Origin: Pseudoscleropodium purum
Taxonomy: Eukaryota > Streptophyta > Bryopsida > Hypnales > Brachytheciaceae
Reading direction: 5' to 3'
DNA length: 64,000 bases
NCBI GenBank assembly: GCA_963969395.1
Contig: OZ017798.1
Location: forward strand, 12,950,173 to 13,014,172
Below are positions 35,201 to 47,762 of this stretch, one piece after another. Under the pieces are notes generated by a model. That model was not told where the DNA came from, ran no database searches, and worked only from the letters and a program-made list of their open reading frames with translations. A program made the translations under genes and the position numbers. Numbering within the stretch: the first letter of the stretch is position 1; the number at the start of each line of letters is the position of its first letter.

Positions 35201-38200
35201 TTTAATCCGTTTTGAACAGACCCAGAGTTGTTTTCACGAACAATTGCATTCATTGTTCGTAGGTGGAGGAGGCGAAGGTGGAAAGCATGAGGAAAGATAA
35301 GGCAGCTACTGAGAAGGCTCTGCAGGACGCAGTGGAAAGAGGACAATCTGAGCTGGCAGTTCAGAAAGAATTCTATAGCAATGCTCTCACAGAAGCAAGG
35401 GAAGCTGCAGCTATAGCTGAGTCCCGAGTCGATAATGAAGCTCGGGCAGCTTTGGATATGCGTTTGAAAGAAGCTAGTGAGCGAGAGACGACCCTCTTGC
35501 AGAACATAGATGAGCTTCGCCAGGCGCTCACACGCACTGAGCAACAGGTCCACTTTTTGGTCTATTGCTTTATGTATTCTGTTGTAATCTGGGTTTTTTA
35601 ATAACTTGTCTAATTCTACTCAGATCAAGTTAGAATAAGATTAGATAAGTACATCAGCCTGTATTGTACGTACGTGACGCTTGTATACTATGATCAAGAG
35701 CACTGTGAATATCTTTTGGTCTTAGTAGCAGTAATGTATTTGAGAATGTGGTAGAGGATGGCGCTAGATGAAGCTTATTTGCCAAGAGAACTACTTTCTT
35801 CACTCGTAGCTCCCTCCAGTTGTTACTCAGTACTAGAGTTTTATTGAGAACCGATCTTCTCATCAATGTTCGCCTTTTAACATTCGAGTTCTTCGCTGGC
35901 AGGCTGCTAGCCGAGAGGACACTTTTCGAACGGACGTTGAAGATCTTGAGAAACGTTGCCAGGTAATTTCATGTTCCACTTTTGTAGGACTGCAGCGAAC
36001 CATTTCCGAGAAGGTTCTATACCGGTAATCTGTTGCTCTATTTTTAAACGTTGTTCACGCTAGAATGCATCCACAATAAATGACTTCACGTTCCTCCTTA
36101 TCTTATATATCATGCTTGTTGGAATCCAATCATAAATTTTGAGGATTATTGTAGGCTGCTGAGGCTCGTTATGAAGATTTGAGTTCACGCATGCCAGAGT
36201 CCACCCGACCTCTACTTCGACACATTGAAGCACTACAGGTGTGTGTTTGTATTCATTTCTTTTAGAGGAGTACGTAAGAAACAAACGCAGTTACGTATGC
36301 TTGATTACTCTTACATGACGTTCAGTTCAGCAATTGTAACCTTATTACCCTTTGCGTTTGTACCATGTGTGATGTATGGCGGTTGGAATCTTGCCGATTT
36401 AGAAAGTTCATGCAGATACTTCCAAGTTTCACTTGTTTTTTAGGTATATCCCACTGACCAGTATTCATGGGGAACATGGAATGCTTACAGGAATCAATGA
36501 CAATGCGGACGGAGACATGGAATGGCGTGGAGCGATCGTTGAATTCACGCATGCAGGTAAGACCAACCCCTTACAATTTTGTGTCCTGTTATATACATCT
36601 AAAGAATTCTCAGTCAATTCGTTTCTGCTTGTTTGGACGGCTACTAAAGTATGTTTGCATATGTTGCAAGTCATGTATGCAGAGAACTGATATGCTTATT
36701 CTCTAGCAGACAGGTAAATTAATGTGTATTATATCGATTTCATTTTGACTGTTTATTTTGGACTGTAATGAAATCTCAGCAAGCTGAAGCCAGAGCCGCA
36801 ACTGCCCAAGAGAAGGAGAGGGCGCTCAATGAGCGTCTTAATCAAACGTTGTCACGAATGGCAGTCATGGAAGCTCAGGTTTCCTGTCTTCGGGCAGAAC
36901 AATCACAGCTTCAGCGTTCCTTGGAGAAAGAGAGGCAACGTGCATCGGAAAATCGTCAGGAGTATTTGGTTGCCACAGAAGCTGCTACAACTCATGAAGG
37001 TCGTGCTCGTCAGCTGGAGGACGAGATCAAGACTATTCGCAAGCAGCTTAAGGCTGAACTCAAAGAAGAGAAAGCTCGTCGCGAGGCTCTTGAACAGGTG
37101 CCACTGAAGTGCTGTACTTCAGAACTGAATATGGACCTTCTGATCATTCGTCATTGCCATGCACATTTTTTTCTTAGATACTTGTGATGGTCGCTTCATA
37201 ATATATGCCTGATGGTCGCTTCGAATATGGTTTTCCCAAAACCAGTTCAGTAAGTGGTTTATCCTCAACTATTCGAGGCGATCGAATTGTTAAGGTTCTT
37301 GTCTATCGTTTTGTATGTGTTGTTCATCACAGTTGCGACAGTTCATAGTCCATTCCAGGCTCTTTCAGATACTTAGCTATCAATCATTTTTTGCAATTAG
37401 ATGAAGTCAATAGTTACGAGCGCTGCAGTAGTTAAGTTTCACATCGTTGTGTCATTGTGTTCTCAGGAAATAGAACATGAGCGGACAGCCATGGCAGAGT
37501 ATGAGAAACGGATTCGTGCGGAGGGTCGGGCTGCTGCGGAGAAAGCTGTTGCAGCTGCTCAACCTAACGATCCAGGTATGTTCCTCTTCTCATTTCTATT
37601 CTTCTGACCACACGAAGCACTGACTAAAGGTTTTTTCAATGTGAAGTGGTTTTTTTCGGTAACAAGATGAGAACAAATACCTGCATGAAAATTTCTGCTT
37701 TGCTTTGCAAGTGAACATTTTGCTTGATCAGTTATTAGTTGGTTAATTTTAGTAAATCGGTCATTTGTCAGATACAGGTCTTCTTTTTTCAGACATTTCA
37801 TATTACAAGGGATTCTACGTAGTATAAAGAATTCATCAATGTTGTAGTAACGGGAATAGTCGGTGCAGGAAAGGGCTTGAAGCGGACCCCCAGCTTTGGT
37901 AGTCAGGGAAGTATGGAGGAGAGTCTACTTCTACAGACCTCATTTGACACCTCACAAGACCACCGATATACGGGGCATAGTGACAGGCATAGTGGCAGGT
38001 TCAGTTTTAGCGATCGTCCTCCCTCGCCGTCAATCCATTTTGGGAAATTTACTTATGAACAACTTGAGACTCAACTACGGCAAAAAGAAGGAGAAGTGGC
38101 CTCTTATGCATCACGATTGGTATGTCCAGCATACCTCATCGCATGTGTGTCAAGAATTTTGTTCTATGAAGTGGTTGTTTTACTCAGGTGGGCTAGCCTT

Positions 38201-39494
38201 GTTGCTATAGTTATGGTCATACCAATAATAAGTATTCCAACTCACCTTGGGCTGCGTTTTGGTCAACAGGCTGCTCTGGAGTTGACTCGGGACTCTTTAG
38301 CTGAAGAGTTAGTCAAGGCGACTACTCAGGTACTTCCATGTTTCCAATGGTCCTTAAATGTACCCTTTACTCTTCTTCAACGTTGGTTAAGTTTCCAGAG
38401 ATTACTGTCCTTGCAACAGGTCAAACTTGGGTTATCATCTTAAGTTCCTGTGTTGCCATATTGCTAATCTAGTTACTCAATTTTCCTTGCCCAACGATTT
38501 TTGAGGTTGCTCCTGCCCATTCTTGTTGGAGGTTCGAAAGAATATTCCTTGGAATAATGTTGATGGTGTCGTGCCCGAAGAACTGGAAACTTTAATTATC
38601 CATCGCACATTATACTCCTATTCTAGTAGATAATTCCTGAGACATCCAGAACTACATGTGTTTGACAGTCTGATTCAAAAATTACGTGCGTATTCATTAT
38701 TCTGACCTTGGAATTTGTTCATTTGCCAGTGTGAAGCACTAAGAGCAGAGGCCAATTTGTTGCCGGGTATGCGAGCTGAGCTGGAGTCTTTACGCCGCAG
38801 GCACACGTCGGCCTTGGAGCTCATGGGGGAGCGTGATGAAGAGGTAGCTACATTTTCCCCTTCTCCAACTTTCAGTTTGTCCTGTTGGAAATTGCAATTG
38901 CAATTCATTAGTTTTAGAATGCTATAAGAACGGGAAGGGCGCAGATAGCATTCCTTGGTGATTCACGATGTGAGCCCTCTATCGATTCCTATGTAATGTG
39001 ATGTTTGCAGGTGGAGGAGCTCAGAGCTGATTTGGCAGATGTTAAACATATGTATCGAGAACAGATCGACATGCTGGTGGGCCAGGTATTTTTCTCGAAT
39101 CCAAGTCACTGTTGCGACAGGCATGTTTTGCCGTTTTCTTTGGTAGCTCCTATCAGGGCTTTTATTTTCCAGACTGTCAGAAATCTGACCTCTCTGGCTT
39201 CATCCCTCCAAAAACTGGCCTCTGGAGTGAGGGCAGCAGGGGGGACACTGGTCCAAAAAAAAAGCTTTGGCTCCTATTGATATTGCTGCCATCATCTCGC
39301 CTCCAGAAGTGGGCTCTCTTGTTAAATTCGTTTAGAGAGGCTGCCTATTTATCTCTTCATTATCTGTTACGTCCTGAGTGTAATTCTTCGAAAGAAGCTG
39401 TCGTGACCAGCAGAAGTGAGGAGATGTGACTAAATTTCAGTAATTTTGTGCAATGCAGATTGAGAGGCTGAGTACTGCTATGGGACACAAGTAA
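32264..39494 (+). CDS. GC5: Golgin candidate 5 / TMF-like Golgi coiled-coil protein
   Basis: This protein is homologous to plant golgin candidate 5 and animal TMF, a Golgi-rim tether binding Rab6/RABH GTPases. Exons: 32264-32399, 32616-33361, 33677-33748, 34337-34411, 34675-34789, 34916-35025, 35263-35547, 35903-35962, 36155-36238, 36491-36556, 36780-37097, 37467-37575, 37869-38119, 38270-38329, 38730-38843, 39011-39085, 39459-39494. The total is 2712 nt and 903 aa, near the ~950 aa of the Arabidopsis protein. MAWLGNF and ESVKNIEKNFDSALGF start it. Residues 46 to about 275 are acidic, Ser/Glu-rich and disordered. A long coiled coil follows (LRREQNRKSD, RQEYLVATEA). The C-terminal TMF domain (about 810-903) has LRRRHTSALELMGERDEE and MYREQIDML. 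The fourth intron (34412-34674) starts with GC rather than GT. Confidence 0.93.
34412..34674 (+). other. GC-AG intron of the golgin gene
   Basis: Exon 4 ends ...CGCAAG and the intron begins GCAAGT. The next exon begins after TTTACAG with GTCTATGC. This is the only junction that keeps the conserved AERK-VYALTKEKD reading; the nearest GT (34416) would break the frame. AAG|GCAAGT is the standard strong context of the GC-AG class. Confidence 0.8.
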
Positions 39495-40680
39495 CTTCAT
39501 CACTCCCATGTACCTGCCCGTTGTGACCATTGACAGTCATCGACAGTATCTCTAATTATTTGTCACTGCAATCACACCTCTCGGTACATCTCACATCACC
39601 ACAGTTTTCGTAATCAGGTCATTGGTCTCCCTTTGTTTGTTTGAGAATAGTGCTCAGCCAATACAAACGAGACCGTTCGCATAGGAATTGGTCCCATGTG
39701 ATGACCAAAAGGAGGTTGGTGTAACCTGTAGCCCCATCTCAACAATTGTTTAAATCCTAGTGCTCTGGTCAAACATAGCTGTAAGGTAAATTTAGGTTCA
39801 GATTCTTTGAGAACTGCATTATCGCCATTCGTGATGCATGCCTTGTGCTTCCTATTAAAAGCACTACGTAGTTTACTCCAAATTTGGAAGCTAAGCAAAT
39901 GACACGAATTCCAGGCCGATGGTGTCCCTTGCTTTGCTTCCCATGATGGCGGAGTCGATCTTTAGAAGATATGTGAGTTGTACATCTGTAGCACCTGCAG
40001 TCTGGATTTATAAATGGGTGCAGTTGATGTGTAATTTACCTCTTTGGTTTATGCAAATATGTTTATATACATCCTTGCAGCTAGGAATGCCTCTAGTTTT
40101 AGAATTTTCTCAGTACACGTCGAAGAGAGTATTGAAGAGCAGTACTGGAAAGGAGATGAGAGGGGGCAGGCTGTGAGCAGCAGCGTTCAAGTTTAGAGGC
40201 TCAGGCTGCTTGTGTATCTCCTTGGGCAGGTCATCGGGATCAGTCCATCCTGGGATCACGTAATCTGGGGCACTGTAGCCGACGGAGCAGGAAGTGCGGA
40301 GGTTAATGGCACCCCAGGAAGACTTTTGTTCACAGCACATTTCGTAGATGTTGGTTAACAGCACACTTATGCAACTCTGCAGCAGACAAGCCCAACGTGT
40401 AAATGTAGAATGGTGGAGGTGGCGACCTCGCGTCTGGGTTTCTAAAATTTGAATGTTTCTTGACAACAATATAAACAGAATCTTCTCCATGATTCATAAG
40501 GTGGTCTTGCTAAGATCAGAGAGATTCCTGGTATAATCATTGGGATCATGGGGGAGATTCTTTTCATGACGATTTTTAAAAGTTCCTGAAACAGTCTAAT
40601 TTTAATGAAACTTCCGTTATCTTTGTTCTTAGTCTGTGGATGCGTATTGCAACCTGGTCCGTTTTATTGCTGTCTGTCTT
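39495..40680. other. 3' flank of the golgin gene
   Basis: This probably contains the golgin 3' untranslated region. A 126-codon minus-strand frame (40490-40110) is present, but I recognise no family and found no credible upstream exon. Confidence 0.35.
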
Positions 40681-41390
40681 GAGCTTTAGGGTTAGGGTTT
40701 GTGGAAGGAAGATTGGGCGTCACTCTCGACTTGATTTCCAATCGCCAGTAGCAGTTTGTGGATTTTGGAGCGGGTTTCAAGCAAATCAGGGTTTCCGTGT
40801 TCCAAATCTATAAGTAAAGTCCGGGTTTCCGTCGATTCTTATTGCCATGTAATGTCCGAGCTTCTGATCCTAGAATTTTAGGGTTAGGGTTTGTTCCATC
40901 ACAGCCTCAGAATTGGGGATCACTCTCGATTGAGCTGATTGAGGATTGTCTCCCAACAGTGTAGGAGTTGAGAGCTAACTCTGGCTTACCGTGCAAAATC
41001 TTTCGGTCTCGTTTGCTTGGCACTGGGACCATAGGGAGATGTTGCGGTGTGTGTCTCGGCTTGCGAGTGTATAGTTGAGGAAACGCTGGGGGTTCCTGGG
41101 CGCTGCCACTTTCACCTCGGTGGCAGCCTTGCTGAAAGTTCGCAAGAAATCGAAGGTGTACGTCTCGATTATCATGTTCGGACGACTGCAGTTGTATTCT
41201 CCCCGAACGGGAGGCAGCAGGAATGCGAAGAGGAGGAGCAAAGGCTTGACCGCGGACATTCTCTCGACATGGAATGTCATTCAATGGCAGACATGGAATT
41301 ACAATTTGGCCCTCCATATCTGGTACTCCTGGGGAGTTCAAAGTCGGAAACATTAACATGCAAAGTAGTATCACCTAAAACCAAGTGAAT
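40681..41390 (+). other. GC-balanced island with a duplicated telobox-like leader
   Basis: TTTAGGGTTAGGGTTT occurs twice, at 40685-40700 and 40877-40892, 192 bp apart. Related downstream sequence (ATTGGG...TCACTCTCGA) follows each, so the leader looks tandemly duplicated. Around 41041, an ATG opens a short basic presequence-like peptide (MLRCVSRLASV) that ends in TAG. The same frame then stays open for 94 codons without a recognisable domain. It could be a dead gene start or a non-coding transcript; no product can be named. Confidence 0.3.
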
Positions 41391-41454
41391 TCATGTGACA
41401 ATTGTTATAATGTGTCAATTTTTTCATCACATTATCGTTAATCTCAATTATACT

Positions 41455-41705
41455 AGTATGCCCCATGCTGTTGCCACGGCCAAAACAAAATTTTCTCATT
41501 TTCTCATTTCTTTAATCTGTAGAAACTTCAAAATTCAATAACTTTCACACCCTAGGTTGGAATGCCACGAAACCAAGCCCGTGCACCTCTCCTTGTCGAG
41601 GGCTTTCCAATGATACCAAACATGTGAACGGGAGACACATAGTCTGGGAGATCTCAATGTGACAAACAAAACAAGCAAACAACCAACCTAATTTAATAGA
41701 AGGAT
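41455..41705. repeat. Dispersed repeat, short form (related units at 62765-63960)
   Basis: Blocks GTTGCCACGGCCAAAAC, TTCAATAACTTTCACACC, CACGAAACCAAG, GTGCACC and GAGATCTCAATGTGACAAAC occur in the same order as in the units near the right end of the window. No coding capacity is visible. Confidence 0.6.
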
Positions 41706-43425
41706 AATTGAGAGAAGCCTAAGAATAAGATTGACATCCAAAGCATAACTTGGAAACATTATTTGAGGTCAAAGTTATAGTCATGGATCGTTAAAATTTC
41801 ATGTCATAGTAGTTGGTTGAATATGATAACTAAGATTATTGTAGCCAGTCAACTAATTTCAATGTCCTTGTATTAAAACATTTTGCAACAAGTATCTAAA
41901 TCATTTTTGGATTATATAAGGCATATTTTAGGGAACATAATTAATTTTTATTGATTCTACTTTATGTATATATTATTTATAGAAGCATATAGATATGAGA
42001 TGTGACACATAATACATTACAACCAACCTTTAAAAAAAAAATTAATGTATTTTAACCATTACAATTCTAGAAGAGTCAAAAGTATTCATTCACAGTATAC
42101 AATTCTTTTAGCTTAAAATTTTCATAGATTTACAACTTCCCAAAGTGGTCATTCAAAGCATAAAATTCATTCATATTTAGAACTTGTAGTTCAAAAAATA
42201 ATCCTTTGAAATCAATTTCATATAATTTAAATAAAAATCTTTTAAAATCACCATAATTAGAACTTAGAAAGAAAAAAAATCCTATGAAAATTACATGTAT
42301 TTAACCTTTAATTAATTTTAGGAGCTTAAAAGTTTATTGATAAACATTTATTAGGTGGGCTTTCATGTGGAGTTGGAATTAGAAAATAAATTTCAAATTT
42401 TCTAGATTCAAAATTACCTTGGTCAACTTCCATGATGATTACACTTTTATGTGAGCAATTAGAAACTATATTTAGTTTTGTCTTATTGTCAAACTAAAAG
42501 CAACTCCAAAGTTCAGTTAGAAAATTAGTTTTTTAGAAGTCGTAAATTTTTTCCCTTGACTTTTTGTTGGCCTATTCCTATATTCTTACTAGCAAACCAT
42601 TTGAATTCTTCATTTGTAAATATTATTTTTGAGCTCGATTTTTAAAGAATGCAAAATTAAAGGCTTTGTTTTTTAATTTATTTTTCCCACACTCTCAATT
42701 CAATTCTTCAATAATAAAAAAATTTCATTCAAAATTTATAGTAAAAAAGTTTTAAGCTAAAAGTCAATGATTCATAGTCTTATAATCTAATCAAGTAGGG
42801 TGCAAGAAAAAATGTTTTTCTTTACTTTAAACGCAAATATCTTACAATCTACATAGCCAAGTTTCTAAAATTTCTTCTATATATTCTTATACTAGTCTAC
42901 TACACAATCCTATTGTAAAATTTGCAAAAAAAAATTAGTAACTTTCTTGCCCTTTGCAATAGAAATGGCAATTTTGAGTGTTTTTTGATGAATAAAAGAC
43001 CTAATTGTAGGGGTTAAATCTAAATGGACAAGACCTATCACCAAGGTACTTTGCCAAAAACAGTCTAATTTGTGGACCAATAGGTACATTCTTCATCTCT
43101 ACAGTAATCTCATAATTCATCTATCAACCATTAAGGAATAGCTCCAAAATTATAGGGTTAATATACACTTCCTTTGTGAGAGGCTTTAACCTTAGAATAA
43201 TAGCTCAATTTTCAAAAAAGGTCCTACCCAAACTCTGAAACTCCCTCACTATACATTGAAACTCGCTTGCCACCCCAGTTTCCATTAGTTCCCCCCTTCC
43301 TCTCTCAAAAAATTTGTGAGCCGTTGATTTTTTTGAAAAAAATGCTTACCCTCAAAATTGATGTTGATTTCTCAAAAAATCACAAGATGTTGATCTTGTG
43401 AAATTTAATTTGAGCTGTTCAAATA
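41706..43425. other. AT-rich intergenic DNA
   Basis: I see nothing gene-like. A fragment at about 43065-43125 (GGACCAATAGGTACATTCTTC) resembles the repeat near 60670-60720. Confidence 0.45.
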
Positions 43426-43550
43426 TAAAATACAAATACTGAATACGAATATGGGTATGGGTACTAGATATGAGTACTAAATACGTGTACTGAATATGGA
43501 TATTGAATATGGGTACTAAATACGGATATAGTATTGGATACGGGATCAAT
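43426..43550. repeat. Degenerate short tandem repeat (GAATATGGGTACTAAATAC-like)
   Basis: Alternating TACTGAATA, ATGGGTA and TACTAAATACG words repeat about eight times with an irregular period of roughly 14-18 nt. Confidence 0.55.
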
Positions 43551-43590
43551 TGTCCCATATTGTTTGTCAAGAACTTTGATTCTAAAGATT

Positions 43591-43700
43591 ACAAGAGGGG
43601 GTGGGGGTGAGGGGGGGTGAGATAAAAAAATTTAAATCAAATTCTAAATGATAGGTGGGGGTGAGTGGGGGTGGTAAAATAAAAATTGAGGGGGGGAATG
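43591..43700. repeat. G-run clusters
   Basis: Runs of 4-7 G separated by T or TGA occur at 43597-43617, with further runs at 43656-43674 and 43691-43697. Three or more closely spaced G runs could support G-quadruplex folding. Confidence 0.5.
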
Positions 43701-45310
43701 CATAGTGACACAAAGTGTCACTATACACCTTGAGCCTAATAACTACATTCACAAGCCAATATATATAGTTTTTGCCAATGTGAAATCTCGTTCCTTTCAA
43801 TCTATGACCAATAATGTCATGAGGAACTTCATAGAGATGATTCAAGTGCGTTTTTTTAGAGTGTGGAATTGGAAATGGAATTACGTCCTTGTACTTTACT
43901 AAGGTAATCACCCTAAAATTTCATAAAATAGCAATTCATCATAATTATCATTATTATGTTGAAAAGCTTTTAGTAGGGTCTTGTTGGTACTAGTCAAAAG
44001 GGGATTTTGTATTCTCTTAGAATTTTTTTTTGGACACCATATAAATAAACTACAAATTTTCAAATTGCTGAAAATAAGGGGTTCCAAAATTGACTATAGA
44101 CTCTCATAAAATAGAAGAAGTATATTTTAGGCTAGAATCTAGAAAATGATCAACATTAGAAAGCAATCAAAATTTAGGTGTGAGTTACTTGTGAACTAAG
44201 GTAACTACACAAAAAATTGCATGAATAAGCTCTATCACATAACCAATGAGCTTTGAAAATTGAACAACAATTTTTATACATTGATGAAAGACTATAAATC
44301 AAAATGCAAGTGGTTCCATAATTTTCGGATGCATTGTGAATTAGTTATAGATTTTCGAAGATGCAAGGTGTAGGGTGCTAAAAGTGTCATGTAGGTGATG
44401 CTAAAATGCATTTGATGTACATGAAGAAATGATATTAGAGTGCATAGAAAGTGCAACTAAAATTGACCACTTGTAAGGTTGTCACCTCCACAATACTATA
44501 AATAAAGTTGCTCACTACTCAAAATTCACCTTACATTTGTCACCTTGTCCTACGCACCATTTTGAGTATCCTCCCTATTTATTTTCCCTTCAAAAATAGG
44601 GGTCGATTTTGAGGAGTGGTCCATTTTAAGTGTAGATATTGTAGAAATAGATTGGAGTACTTTCTCTTTTCTTCTCTGCTTCTCTCTCTTCCTTTGCTGC
44701 ACACATGGCAAGGACCACTTTGAACCAAAAGAGCTTTTTTCCCAGTTTGCAAGCGCCACTGTTTGGTCAGAACCCAAAAGCTACAGAACGTGAAGGCGTG
44801 CTGTCCAACTGCGAGACGAACGCCACGGGATTCACAAAGAGAGGCCCAGAGTGAAACAATCCCCCGCCCTAGAGCCAAGGCGCCTCATCACTCCCGTGGC
44901 TACTTAAACTCAAACTGATTCATCGCGTCCATGGTTTGGTAATCGGAATTTTGGGACACAATTTTGATGGGCGGATCGATTGACGCTGGAGTATTTTGGA
45001 GAATTTGAGCTCTGGAGAGGATCGGAGCTTCGTTAGCAGCTTTGTTTGTTTGTGATTCAGATCATTTCTGTGAAATTCAGTTGATCGTTTACTCAATTTT
45101 TGTGACAAGATCGAAGCTTGGTTAATTAGTAGGTTTCTGTGTTTTCTTTAGGGTCCGTGGCTCCGAGATCAGGGAATGTGTTGGTGTAATGTGGAGATGA
45201 GACGATCACGAATGTGTGGCGCTTGTTCTCTTCTTCTTGAGGTGTGTGACGTTGGGTTTGTGGAGTGAATTTGTAGCCTGGGGTATCGAGTTTCGGGTGT
45301 GGGAGGAGTG
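43701..45310 (+). promoter_or_regulatory. Intergenic DNA and 5' region of the bestrophin-like gene
   Basis: The left part (to about 44560) is AT-rich with no gene. From about 44690 the composition is GC-balanced, consistent with promoter and leader. No clear TATA box or other core element can be assigned. The minus-strand frames here (44550-45440) look like chance frames. Confidence 0.35.
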
Positions 45311-47762
45311 ATGCAGAGCCTGGCGCGGATTCAGAGTGCGGCTCGGGGACGGGTTTGTGATACGGAAAGCAGAATTTTTGTCGTGCGGCGATCGAATGAG
45401 GCAACAACTTCCCGTTCCTTGTGTGCTTCCCCCTCTTCATTGCGCCGTAATTGTGTGCAACGAAGTAGGAGGTCGCGAGTTTTTTGCATGCAAGATGACA
45501 ACGTATCGACTTCGGAATTGAAAGAGATCGCAGACATCGTGCTCAATGAGCCGTCGAAGGAAGCCGAATCGAAAGCTGAAACCAGCTATTTTTCAGCTGT
45601 GGAACCCACTGAGGCTGATTTGGAGAAGACGAAATTCGACGCTCGTCACCCGTTCGACTTCCGTTGGATAGGCGAGTGGGCGGACGCCTTGACGGAGCGA
45701 GGCATGCTGCGGCGGAGAACGTTTTACAGCCACGATGACTGGTTGCGGCACCGAAGCTCCACGAGGCATTACCGCCACTTCGCGTCGAGCTTCTCCTCGC
45801 GTGCGATTCTGTCGTTGATTCCGCCCGTGGGCGCCATGACCGCAATCTCGGTGGCGTTCGCGCTTTACAATACTGTTGTGCTCACGGGGTGGTTGCCATC
45901 GTACATTCCTCTGTTTCATGCATCGCCTCTTTCCTACCAGCTCACGGCCCCTGCGCTGGCGTTGCTGCTTGTGTTTCGAACGGAAGCGTCGTACTCGCGG
46001 TATGATGAAGCGCGGAAGACTTGGACGAAAGTGATTAGCAGTTCGAAAGATATGGCGCGACAGGCCACGGCGTGGGCGCAAAGCCCCGTGGATCAACAGC
46101 AGAAGAAGCTGTTACTGGACTATATTTTGGCCTTTCCTGTGGCTCTCAAGGTATTTTTATTATTCTCTGAACTCCTGAAGGACCGAAATCTCAAGGTTTT
46201 AAAGATGACGAATGTGATTGACTATATTGTGAAAAAGTCTCAATTTAGTCAGGGCAACATTTTATATCACCAGGATCACCGACTGAAGTACATTGCACGT
46301 GTTAGTAGATTACTATATAAAATTGAACAAACGAAAGTTCCCATATGACCCTCTCGAAAGTGTTGAAGAAGAAGTTCGTCCGGTTCCTGGTCCTTAAGGG
46401 GTTACGCCGTGCAGATTACACCACAACAAGTGAGCAGTATTGGAAGCATGCTTTGAACTGGCCCAGGGCAGCCTTGAAGCTAGTTCGAATCTCCCAATTG
46501 TATACCTCTTAGTCGAACTACCTTGCACCTAACAATCGCACCTGCAATTGCTTGTATCATTTCACTTAAATTACTGCAGCCGTTTCAAATTTTTCGAGGG
46601 TAAGTAGGGATCTTGAAATAGCTCTGTTAAAGCAAATTCGCTTTGATCATTGTCTTGTTTTTTGCAGTGTCACCTGGTGCACGGTTCAAATTTAGCAGAA
46701 GAGCTGGGAGAGATTTTGGATGAAGACGACCTTGCCCTTGTCCTGCGAGCTGAGCATCGACCCAATTGTCTCATTCAGCTCATGACTCAGTCTGTGAAGT
46801 CTATCAAGCTTGACGATGGGGAAAGAAACAGTCTGGTGAGTTAGAGACACCTGCTTGATGTTGTCATAGTCCAATTTGATTTTCATAATCTTTTCAGATG
46901 AAAACACTCTCTAGCTTCAGAGTGGTTTCTGATTTTACCATACGTGTGTTTTCTATTCGATTGCAGGACGCAAACATTTCGCAATTCAATGATAGCGTAA
47001 GTGTATGCGAGCGCCTTATTCGCACGCCCATACCTCTCGCGTACACGCGCTTGACCTCACGAATTCTGGTACTGTGGCACCTGGGATTGCCTGTGGTCCT
47101 CTGGGATGACTGTCACTGGGTGGTTGTGCCCGCCACGTTTATCAGTGCAGCGTCACTATTCTGTATTGAGGAGGTGAGATAATTATCATGCCTCTGCTCA
47201 TTGAATTGTTTTTCTGAAATTTCAATTCTCATCCGTAAAAAACCCGTTCAGAATGGGTTCCCTACCGTAACGCAAGCAGCGCAAAAATTCCCTTTCAGAA
47301 GAACGAAACCCAAAACTTTCTTGAGAAGCTGCCTCGATCTGCACCTTTGGAACTGTTCATGTGGGTTCTTTTTGGACACAATCGTGAGCTCTTGAGCTTC
47401 TGAATTATTTCGTAGTTCCTTGTGATAATTCTCTTCAGTGATAATTTTTTCAATTTGAGTTTATCGTGAAGGGTGAGAGAGGTTCCAAAATATAAAACGC
47501 AATGATTCTGAAAGCGCGTAATCTGTGGGGAATGTGTCACTCACTGCCGTGACATTGACTTGATGTGATTCTTTGGTGGGATTAGGTGGGAGTGCTGATC
47601 GAGGAGCCATTTCCAATCCTGGCATTGGATCGAATGTGTTCGAAAGCGCATGAAAACATACAGGAGATAGCGGAATTACAAGTACAAGCTCAAGAGCATT
47701 TGAGGAAGAAAATCGTGGCGTTTCAAGGCGGCAAGGTTGCCTCAAATGGGGTGACCAGATAA
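45311..47762 (+). CDS. VCCN1: Chloroplast bestrophin-like chloride channel (VCCN1-type)
   Basis: Plant VCCN1 proteins are thylakoid anion channels that adjust the proton motive force when light changes. Exons: 45311-46150, 46668-46835, 46967-47173 and 47586-47762, giving 463 aa. The first ATG (45311) begins an Arg/Ser-rich, acid-poor N-terminus of about 60 residues, a plausible chloroplast transit peptide. The bestrophin domain runs from about 120 to 430: WLRHRSSTRHYRHFASS, membrane segment 164-190 with ILSLIPP, QLTAPALALLLVFRTEASYSRYDEARKTW (210-238), then RTPIPLAYTRLTSRILVLWHLGLP (355-378) and VVPATFISAASLFCIEE (389-405). These match the family closely. Three GT-AG introns keep the frame. 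The open frame running past 46150 is intron. Confidence 0.93.

Noticed and set aside
40110..40490. 126-codon minus-strand frame with a proline-rich end
   Set aside because: No recognised family, no convincing upstream exon, and it lies in a likely 3' untranslated region.
40975..41280. Minus-strand frame with a signal-peptide-like start (MSAVKPLLLLFAFLL)
   Set aside because: It overlaps other open frames on both strands in a GC-balanced stretch, has no recognisable mature domain, and its hydrophobic start may be chance.
45299..45310. Upstream GTG as the bestrophin start
   Set aside because: Nuclear plant genes rarely use GTG; an ATG at 45311 is in frame 12 nt later.
45543..46096. Long minus-strand frames across the bestrophin first exon
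   Set aside because: They are shadows of the clearly conserved plus-strand coding sequence.
46151..46348. Open frame continuing past the bestrophin exon 1 donor
   Set aside because: Family similarity stops exactly at the GT donor and resumes at 46668, so this is intron.
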